Origin: Acidimicrobiales bacterium
GTDB taxonomy: Bacteria > Actinomycetota > Acidimicrobiia > Acidimicrobiales > SHLQ01
Direction of reading: 5' to 3'
Assembly (NCBI GenBank): GCA_013002375.1
Contig: JABDJW010000414.1
Location: 1 to 11,302, forward strand
DNA length: 11,302 bases
How positions within the stretch are numbered: position 1 is the first letter of the stretch; the number at the start of each line of letters is the position of its first letter. A program made the position numbers and the translations under genes. Shown piece after piece: positions 1 to 4,308 of the stretch. Under the pieces are notes generated by a model. It did no database searches. It was not told the DNA's origin and saw only the letters and a program-made list of their open reading frames with translations.

Positions 1-133
1 TGAAGCCGACGACATCGCCGAACAGGACCGACACCACCCGCCGCTCGTCCGAGCGCAGTTGAAGGTGGTGCCCGCACGATGAACAGAACCGGGCATCGAC
101 CGCGGCGGGGGTACCGCAAGAAGTACAGTCCAT
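1..133 (-). CDS. Zinc-ribbon class III adenylate/guanylate cyclase, N-terminal fragment
   Basis: Reading leftward from an ATG at 133-131, the minus strand encodes 44 codons and runs off the left edge. The peptide opens with a compact zinc ribbon: Cys3-x2-Cys6 and Cys17-x2-Cys20. It is followed by RRVVSVLFGDVVGF at residues 31-44, which matches the first strand of class III nucleotide cyclase catalytic domains. Asp40 would be the first metal-binding aspartate of the F-x-D-x-x-GF[TS] motif. The family makes cAMP or cGMP from ATP or GTP; substrate choice cannot be judged from this fragment. The start is well fixed: an in-frame TAG at 148-146 lies five codons upstream and no other start codon intervenes. 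Actinobacterial proteins of this layout often continue into an AAA/NACHT-like ATPase and TPR repeats, which would lie outside the window. The cyclase call is strong; anything beyond residue 44 is unknown. Confidence 0.85.
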   Translation of the reverse strand, partial: MDCTSCGTPAAVDARFCSSCGHHLQLRSDERRVVSVLFGDVVGF

Positions 134-142
134 GCTCCGCTC

Positions 143-148
143 AGCCTA
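143..148 (-). promoter_or_regulatory. Candidate -10 element (TAGGCT) of the cyclase gene
   Basis: TAGGCT on the minus strand (148 to 143) fits the actinobacterial TANNNT -10 pattern and ends nine bases before the cyclase ATG at 133. Transcription would then begin about three bases before the ATG, giving an almost leaderless mRNA. A GCGGAG stretch close to the ATG could also act as a weak ribosome binding site. I see no good -35 hexamer at 16-19 bp spacing. The same TAGGCT occurs upstream of the ABC operon. Confidence 0.4.
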
Positions 149-175
149 GCCAGTCTCCTTCCGCAGGCTCGATCC

Positions 176-190
176 GGCCGCTCGGCGGCC
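176..190. repeat. Hairpin 1: GGCCGC / GCGGCC, 3-nt loop
   Basis: A perfect 6-bp inverted repeat, GGCCGC (176-181) and GCGGCC (185-190), is separated by TCG. It is all G/C and lies about 28 bp upstream of the candidate -10 of the cyclase gene, so it is more likely to act as DNA than in the cyclase mRNA. Confidence 0.6.
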
Positions 191-202
191 TCGACTCGCG
201 CT

Positions 203-221
203 GCGGCTGCGGCGGAGCCGC
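203..221. repeat. Hairpin 2: GCGGCT / AGCCGC, 7-nt loop
   Basis: A perfect 6-bp inverted repeat, GCGGCT (203-208) and AGCCGC (216-221), has a 7-base GC-rich loop. It is the second of four hairpins in this spacer. Confidence 0.55.
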
Positions 222-225
222 AAAG

Positions 226-247
226 CCGTCGCTCCTCCGTCGCTCCT
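226..247 (+). repeat. 11-bp perfect tandem duplication
   Basis: CCGTCGCTCCT occurs twice back to back (226-236 and 237-247). The reverse complement, AGGAGCGACGG, resembles the GAGCG/GACGA words in the 38-bp direct repeats further right. The two halves of the spacer may therefore be degenerate inverted relatives. Confidence 0.7.
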
Positions 248-249
248 GG

Positions 250-262
250 CCGGTTCGACCGG
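250..262. repeat. Hairpin 3: CCGGT / ACCGG, 3-nt loop
   Basis: A perfect 5-bp stem, CCGGT (250-254) and ACCGG (258-262), closes the loop TCG. GGTTCGACC superficially resembles a tRNA T-arm, but no tRNA body surrounds it. Confidence 0.5.
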
Positions 263-274
263 GATCTTGCACGA

Positions 275-307
275 GGGCTTCGCATGCTGAATCCGCAGGC
301 GAAGCCC
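275..307. repeat. Hairpin 4: GGGCTTCGC / GCGAAGCCC, 15-nt loop
   Basis: This is the longest stem in the spacer: nine perfect pairs between 275-283 and 299-307, with a 15-base loop. The right arm coincides with the first nine bases of the left copy of the 38-bp direct repeat. The right copy of that repeat has no matching left arm beside it. There is no T-run on either side, so it is not a classical intrinsic terminator. Confidence 0.65.
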
Positions 308-336
308 GAGGAGCGCCAGCGACGAAGCGAGCTGCG
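299..336 (+). repeat. 38-bp direct repeat, copy 1
   Basis: Bases 299-336 are identical over all 38 positions to 393-430, at an offset of 94 bp. Identity stops sharply at both ends (298/392 and 337/431 differ). The copy begins GCGAAGCCCGAGGAGCG and ends CGAAGCGAGCTGCG. Confidence 0.85.
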
Positions 337-392
337 AAACCAGCAAGGAGCGAGGGACGAGCGACGAGTCACCAGCTCCGCTGCAGCCGCAC

Positions 393-430
393 GCGAAGCC
401 CGAGGAGCGCCAGCGACGAAGCGAGCTGCG
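393..430 (+). repeat. 38-bp direct repeat, copy 2
   Basis: This is the second perfect copy. It ends five bases before the first base of the small gene's stop codon (TAA, minus strand, 438 to 436). A transcript of the small gene would therefore carry both copies in its 3' region. The 56 bp between the copies hold degenerate versions of the same words, such as GGACGAGCGACGAG. Confidence 0.85.
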
Positions 431-435
431 GAGTA

Positions 436-732
436 TTACAGCCCGCGGACGCGGCGGGCCCACTTGCTCACCGGGTCGCGCAGTTTGGGGCCGGGCTCCG
501 GCTTGGGATCGGTCAGGTCGATCACTTCCTCGGGTGCGGCGGCACCGAACAACGAGTCGTGAATCTCGATACCAACAGCACCGGCCTGGTCGAAGAGCAC
601 GACATCGTCGAATTCGGGGCGGGACTTCGCCCGAATGCGTTCGAACGAGGAGAGGTCGAGCAGCCCTTCGGACTCACGAAAATCGACCACCACGTTCTCG
701 TCGGGATTGAGAGACTTGCCGTCGGTGACCAT
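436..732 (-). CDS. Small acidic hypothetical protein, 98 residues
   Basis: I do not recognise this family. The minus-strand frame from ATG 732-730 to TAA 438-436 encodes 98 residues. Residues 1-80 are rich in Asp and Glu. A Pro/Lys linker (residues 76-83, DPKPEPGP) follows, and the last 16 residues are basic and Arg-rich (KWARRVRGL at the end). There is no signal peptide, membrane segment, or cysteine or histidine metal site, so it is probably a soluble cytoplasmic protein. The start is decided by AAGGAG at 743-738, five bases before the ATG. An in-frame TTG at 774 would add 14 residues, but it overlaps the candidate -10 and lacks a ribosome site. Near the 3' end, GCCCGC (441-446) and GCGGGC (454-459) can form a hairpin inside the last codons. 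The gene is co-directional with the cyclase 302 bp downstream and divergent from the ABC operon. The strong ribosome site and acidic, non-repetitive composition support a real gene. Confidence 0.7.
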   Translation of the reverse strand: MVTDGKSLNPDENVVVDFRESEGLLDLSSFERIRAKSRPEFDDVVLFDQAGAVGIEIHDSLFGAAAPEEVIDLTDPKPEPGPKLRDPVSKWARRVRGL

Positions 733-737
733 GGGGT

Positions 738-743
738 CTCCTT
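738..743 (-). promoter_or_regulatory. Ribosome binding site of the small acidic gene
   Basis: AAGGAG on the minus strand (743 to 738) lies five bases before the ATG at 732. It is the best Shine-Dalgarno match among the starts in the window and decides the start over the upstream TTG at 774. Confidence 0.75.
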
Positions 744-773
744 CGTTCGTGGGTCGAGTGAGGTACTGCTCCA

Positions 774-802
774 ACGGTACGTCTGGATTTCAACCCAGTC
801 AT
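774..802 (-). promoter_or_regulatory. Candidate promoter of the small acidic gene
   Basis: On the minus strand, ATGACT (802 to 797, four of six matches to TTGACA) and TACCGT (779 to 774, TANNNT) are separated by exactly 17 bp. Transcription would start near 767, giving a leader of about 35 bases that contains the AAGGAG ribosome site. The spacing and placement are good; the -35 is only moderate. Confidence 0.4.
783..798. promoter_or_regulatory. Imperfect 16-bp dyad in the promoter spacer, possible operator
   Basis: CTGGATTTCAACCCAG pairs with itself at six of eight positions, with outer arms CTGG/CCAG. It falls between the -35 and -10 of the candidate promoter of the small gene, where a bound repressor would block transcription. 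The ABC promoter lies about 90 bp away on the other side. The assignment rests on symmetry and position alone. Confidence 0.25.
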
Positions 803-885
803 GGGTCTTTTGTGTCATTTCAGTATTTTTCCGGGTATCGGCTCTCTTCTTGGTTCGGGGTGCACGTCGATCGCGCCCCCGGCAC

Positions 886-891
886 TAGGCT
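886..891 (+). promoter_or_regulatory. Candidate -10 element (TAGGCT) of the ABC operon
   Basis: TAGGCT at 886-891 fits TANNNT and is identical to the element before the cyclase gene. Transcription would begin near 898 and leave a leader of about 110 bases before the ATG at 1009. No convincing -35 hexamer is seen 16-19 bp upstream. Confidence 0.3.
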
Positions 892-997
892 GCGTGCATC
901 TCCAGAGGACCGGTGTCGGCAGTCCCGCCCCGGTCTTTCCCGCATCTGGCAGAACGCATTCCCCGGACCCCTTCCCCGGCCAGCCGGTCCCCCACCT

Positions 998-1001
998 GGA
1001 G
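998..1001 (+). promoter_or_regulatory. Ribosome binding site of the ABC ATPase gene
   Basis: GGAG at 998-1001 lies seven bases before ATG 1009. It supports that start over the in-frame GTG at 913, whose AGAGGA (904-909) is only three bases away and which would add a 32-residue Pro/Arg/Ser-rich tail unlike ABC ATPases. Confidence 0.7.
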
Positions 1002-1008
1002 ACGAACC

Positions 1009-1749
1009 ATGACCACCACGATGACCAATCTGGCCGCCCGAGCGGCCGGTGCGTCCAAGATCTACGGCTCCGGCGACACCGAGGTACGTGCCCTCGATGA
1101 CGTCACGGTGGCGTTCGAACGGGGCAGGTTCAGTGCCATCATGGGCCCTTCGGGATCGGGCAAGTCCACCTTGATGCATTGCCTCGCCGGGCTGGACGAC
1201 CTCACCTCCGGCTCGGTCTACATCGGCGACACCGAGCTCGGGTCCTTGTCCGAGAACGACCTCACCCTCCTGCGCCGAACGAGCGTCGGGTTCGTGTTCC
1301 AGGCCTTCAACCTGATCCCGACCCTCACCGCCCGGGAGAACATGGTGCTGCCGATGACGCTGGCCGGCACCAAGCCCGACGAAGCGTGGGTCGATCAGAT
1401 CGTCACCACCGTGAACCTGGCCGACCGCATGGATCACCGCCCGAGCGAACTCTCCGGTGGTCAGCAGCAGCGGGTCGCGGTGGCTCGAGCGCTGGCCTCC
1501 CAGCCCGACATCATCTTTGCCGACGAACCGACCGGCAACCTCGATTCCCGCAGCGGGGCCGAGATCCTCAACTTCATGCGCAATGCCGTCGACGACCTGG
1601 GCCAGACCATCGTGATGGTCACCCACGACCCCGTCGCCGCGGCGTACAGCGACCGGGTCGTCGTGCTGGCCGACGGAAAGATCGTCGACGAGATCCTCGA
1701 ACCCACCGCCGACACCGTCTTCGACAAGCTGAAGGCGCTGGGCGACTAG
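1009..1749 (+). CDS. ABC transporter ATP-binding protein (MacB/LolD/FtsE type)
   Basis: This 246-residue cytoplasmic ATPase would power the two permeases that follow. All nucleotide-binding motifs are intact: Walker A GPSGSGKS (46-53), Q-loop Gln98 in VFQAFNL, signature LSGGQ (148-152), Walker B IIFADEP (168-174) with catalytic Glu173, D-loop NLDS (177-180) and switch His206. The sequence ADEPTGNLDS and a length near 240 residues are typical of the LolD/MacB/FtsE group, whose partners are FtsX-like permeases. These move substrates by transmitting ATP-driven movement across the membrane. The start is ATG 1009, preceded by GGAG. Its TAG lies three bases before the first permease ATG, which indicates an operon with coupled translation. 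The substrate cannot be inferred from the ATPase. Confidence 0.96.
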   Translation: MTTTMTNLAARAAGASKIYGSGDTEVRALDDVTVAFERGRFSAIMGPSGSGKSTLMHCLAGLDDLTSGSVYIGDTELGSLSENDLTLLRRTSVGFVFQAFNLIPTLTARENMVLPMTLAGTKPDEAWVDQIVTTVNLADRMDHRPSELSGGQQQRVAVARALASQPDIIFADEPTGNLDSRSGAEILNFMRNAVDDLGQTIVMVTHDPVAAAYSDRVVVLADGKIVDEILEPTADTVFDKLKALGD

Positions 1750-1752
1750 CAC

Positions 1753-4302
1753 ATGCTCCGGCACACCCTGCGCTCGATCACCTCGAACAAGGCGCGGTTT
1801 CTCCTCACCACCCTCGTCGTCGTTCTGGGGGTCACCTTCGTCGTCGCGTCGTTTGCGCTGGCCGACTCGTTGCGCGACACCTTCGGTCAGCTCTCGGCCG
1901 ACGTCAACGAAGGAATCGACGTTCAGATCCAGGCGATCGACGAATTCGACGTCGCCGGGCAGACCGGCAACAACCTGCCGGTGCCCGCATCGGTTCTCGA
2001 CGACGTCCGTCAGCTCGATGGCGTCAACAACGCGGCCGGCGGCATCTTCTTCTTCTCCACCTTTCCGATCGACGGGCAGGGCCGGTCACCCGGTGGGCAG
2101 GATCTGTCGACCGCGGTGAACTTCAGCGGGGTCCAGAGCCTCGACAAGCTGGTGGTCCTCGCCGGTGAAGCGCCGGTCGGCCCCGATCAATTCGCGTTGA
2201 GTCCGGCGGCGTTCGAAGAGTTCGATTTCGAGATCGGCAACCGCTACGCGATCGAATCGACCGCCACCGGCCGCTACGAGATGGAGCTGGTCGGCGAAAT
2301 CCGATTCGGGCTCGAAGACGATGCGTCGCTGGGCGGCATCCTCGTCACCTTCGACAACGAGACCGCGCAGCTGGTCTCGGGCTACGAGGACTCGTACCAA
2401 CTGATCGGCGTGGAGGGCGAACCCGGTGTCGATCCCGAGCAACTGGTCGCCGACATCCAGGCCATCCTGCCCGACGGCATCGAGGCGATCACCGGTCAAC
2501 AGGCCGAAGAGGACTTCAGCGAATCGTTCGAAGTGTTCATCGGACCGTTCCAGACCGTCTTGTTGGTCTTCGCCTTCATCGTCTTGTTCGTCTCGACGTT
2601 CATCATCAACAACACCTTCAACATCATTCTCGGGCAGCGGGTTCGCGAGCTCGGCATGCTGCGGGCCCTCGGGGCGACCGGCCGCCAGGTGCGCGGCAGC
2701 GTGGTCGGCGAGGCGCTGATCGTCGGCATTGCGGCCACCGCCCTGGGTATCGGGCTCGGCCTGCTCGGCGCGCTCGGCCTGAAGGCGATACTCGAGGCCT
2801 TCGTCGGCGATTTCCCCAGCGCCGGCGTGCCCTTGCGCCTCCGCACCATCATCTGGGCGGTGGGCCTGGGCGTGGGCTTCACCGTGCTGGCCTCGCTGTT
2901 GCCGGCCTGGAAGGCATCGCGCATCCCGCCGATCGCGGCCCTGCGGGAGGAGATCTCGATCGGCTCCAGGTCGTCGCGGGCTCGGACGATCTTCGGCGTC
3001 GTCTTGGCCATCGTCGGCATCGCTGCGGCAGTCGGCGGCCTCACCGGCAGCGGCGGGGTCCAGGCCACCCTCAGCCTGCTCGGGTTCGGCGCGGCCGTGA
3101 TCTTCCTCGCGGTGGCCATCCTCGCCCCGTTGTTCGCGGGACCGGTGGTTTCGTTCCTCGCCGCCCCGCTGCCCAAGCTGTTCGGCACCCCCGGCGCCAT
3201 CGCCCGCGAAAATGCTCGGCGCAGCCCTCGACGCACCGCCGCCACCGCCATCGCCCTCACCATCGGCCTCGCCCTGGTCACCCTGGTCACCGTCGTCGCG
3301 GCGTCGCTCAAGCAATCGGTCAACGACACCCTCGAATCCGCCGTCGCCGGCGATTTCGTGATCTTCGCCGACGGAGGCAACGGCATCCCGCCGGCCCTGG
3401 CCGACGAGCTCCGCACGCTGGACGAACTCGATGCGGTCGTGCGCGAGCGGTTCGAAACCGTGCGGTTCAACGGCGAGATCACCGACCTCGAAGGCTCGAC
3501 CATGGAGTTGATCGAGGAGGTCGTCCGGATCGACGTCGTCGAGGGCTCGACAGCGGCCGGCGACCCCGCCCGCCGGGTGGCGATCTCGACCGAGTACGCC
3601 GAAGAGGCGCAGCTCGGCGTCGGCGACTTCGTGCCGATCGAGTTCGCCGAGGGCGGCATGGCCGACCTCGAGGTCGTGGCGATCTACGCCGACGACACGT
3701 GGTACGGCGACCGCTTCCTCGACATCGCCGTGCTCGACGAGTTCGGCAGCAACCGGGCCGACGGTGATTTCCTGCTGAGCCTGGCCGAGGGCGTCACCGT
3801 CGAAGTAGCTCGGCCGGCGATCGAGGCGGCCCTCGGCGACAGCCCCTTGGCCGGCCTCCGCACCCGCGAAGAAGCGATCGGCGAATTCCAGGGATTCATC
3901 GACATCATCTTGACCATGGCCACCATCTTCCTGGGCTTCGCGTTGTTGATCGCCATCATCGGCATCGTCAACACCCTCACCCTCAGCGTGATCGAACGCA
4001 CCCGCGAAATCGGCTTGCTCCGGGCCGTCGGTATGACCCGGCGCCAGTCGCGCAAGATGATCCGCTGGGAGGCCGTTGCGATCGCGTTGTTCGGCGCAGT
4101 GCTGGGCATCATCTTGGGGATGATCTTCGGCTTCGCCATCGTGGAGGCAGTCCCCGACGACTTCATCGGAACGCTCGTCGTGCCGTGGGTCCGCATCGTG
4201 TTCTTCTTGGTCGCCGCCGTCCTGCTCGGCATGGTCGCGGCCTTCCTGCCCGCCCGCCGCGCTTCCAAGATGAACGTGCTCGAAGCGATCGCCCACGAGT
4301 AG
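1753..4302 (+). CDS. FtsX-like ABC transporter permease, double-domain, 849 residues
   Basis: An integral membrane protein with two FtsX-type halves. I count about ten membrane segments: near residues 14-36, 267-293, 318-345, 366-388, 411-430, 440-468, 496-518, 717-747, 774-798 and 812-834. Extracytoplasmic domains (MacB periplasmic-core style) follow the first segment (about 37-266) and the seventh (about 519-716). Each half has the cytoplasmic coupling helix typical of the family: RVRELGMLRALGATGRQ at 297-313 and RTREIGLLRAVGMTRRQ at 749-765. It ends with the common ARRASKMNVLEAIAHE tail. Double-size permeases of this kind occur in many actinobacteria with a separate LolD-like ATPase. They are generally thought to export or extract lipids, lipoproteins or peptides. 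The ATG at 1753 has no clear ribosome site and probably depends on translation of the ATPase gene. It is a paralogue of the next gene. Confidence 0.95.
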   Translation: MLRHTLRSITSNKARFLLTTLVVVLGVTFVVASFALADSLRDTFGQLSADVNEGIDVQIQAIDEFDVAGQTGNNLPVPASVLDDVRQLDGVNNAAGGIFFFSTFPIDGQGRSPGGQDLSTAVNFSGVQSLDKLVVLAGEAPVGPDQFALSPAAFEEFDFEIGNRYAIESTATGRYEMELVGEIRFGLEDDASLGGILVTFDNETAQLVSGYEDSYQLIGVEGEPGVDPEQLVADIQAILPDGIEAITGQQAEEDFSESFEVFIGPFQTVLLVFAFIVLFVSTFIINNTFNIILGQRVRELGMLRALGATGRQVRGSVVGEALIVGIAATALGIGLGLLGALGLKAILEAFVGDFPSAGVPLRLRTIIWAVGLGVGFTVLASLLPAWKASRIPPIAALREEISIGSRSSRARTIFGVVLAIVGIAAAVGGLTGSGGVQATLSLLGFGAAVIFLAVAILAPLFAGPVVSFLAAPLPKLFGTPGAIARENARRSPRRTAATAIALTIGLALVTLVTVVAASLKQSVNDTLESAVAGDFVIFADGGNGIPPALADELRTLDELDAVVRERFETVRFNGEITDLEGSTMELIEEVVRIDVVEGSTAAGDPARRVAISTEYAEEAQLGVGDFVPIEFAEGGMADLEVVAIYADDTWYGDRFLDIAVLDEFGSNRADGDFLLSLAEGVTVEVARPAIEAALGDSPLAGLRTREEAIGEFQGFIDIILTMATIFLGFALLIAIIGIVNTLTLSVIERTREIGLLRAVGMTRRQSRKMIRWEAVAIALFGAVLGIILGMIFGFAIVEAVPDDFIGTLVVPWVRIVFFLVAAVLLGMVAAFLPARRASKMNVLEAIAHE

Positions 4303-4308
4303 CCGCCC

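Larger units (their letters stand above)
134..435. other. Hairpin- and repeat-rich non-coding spacer
   Basis: This 302-bp stretch lies between the stop of the small acidic gene and the start of the cyclase gene. I find no convincing protein in it on either strand. Its open frames translate to Arg/Ser/Ala-rich, low-complexity peptides, as expected from GC-rich repeats. It contains a 38-bp sequence present twice, an 11-bp tandem duplication, and four separate perfect-stem hairpins packed into 176-307. The words GAGCGACG and CGACGAAGCGAG recur in degenerate form throughout. The base pattern differs from the flanking genes. It may be a dispersed intergenic repeat of this lineage or a structured leader/terminator; which one cannot be told from a single copy. 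Confidence 0.75.

Noticed and set aside
249..263. GGTTCGACC as a tRNA T-arm
   Set aside because: No acceptor, D-arm or anticodon stem can be drawn around it. It is a short GC-rich hairpin.
299..430. The 38-bp direct repeats as a CRISPR array
   Set aside because: There are only two copies, the 56-bp interval is itself made of degenerate repeat words, and no cas genes are nearby.
146..463. A 105-codon minus-strand frame through the repeat spacer
   Set aside because: It encodes repetitive Arg/Ser/Leu-rich sequence produced by the direct repeats, overlaps the 3' end of the small gene and has no ribosome site. It is most likely a spurious frame.
636..655. GTTCGAAC-like palindromes (also near 1115) as LexA boxes
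   Set aside because: The actinobacterial LexA box needs GAAC and GTTC half-sites separated by about four bases in the opposite order. These sites lack that spacing and lie inside genes.
79..888. A 269-codon plus-strand frame across the left part of the window
   Set aside because: It runs through the cyclase start, the repeat spacer and the small gene in antisense, and its peptide is low-complexity Arg/Ser/Gly-rich.
913..1008. An upstream GTG start adding 32 residues to the ABC ATPase
   Set aside because: The extension is Pro/Arg/Ser-rich and unlike the family, and its possible ribosome site is only three bases away. ATG 1009 has GGAG at seven bases.
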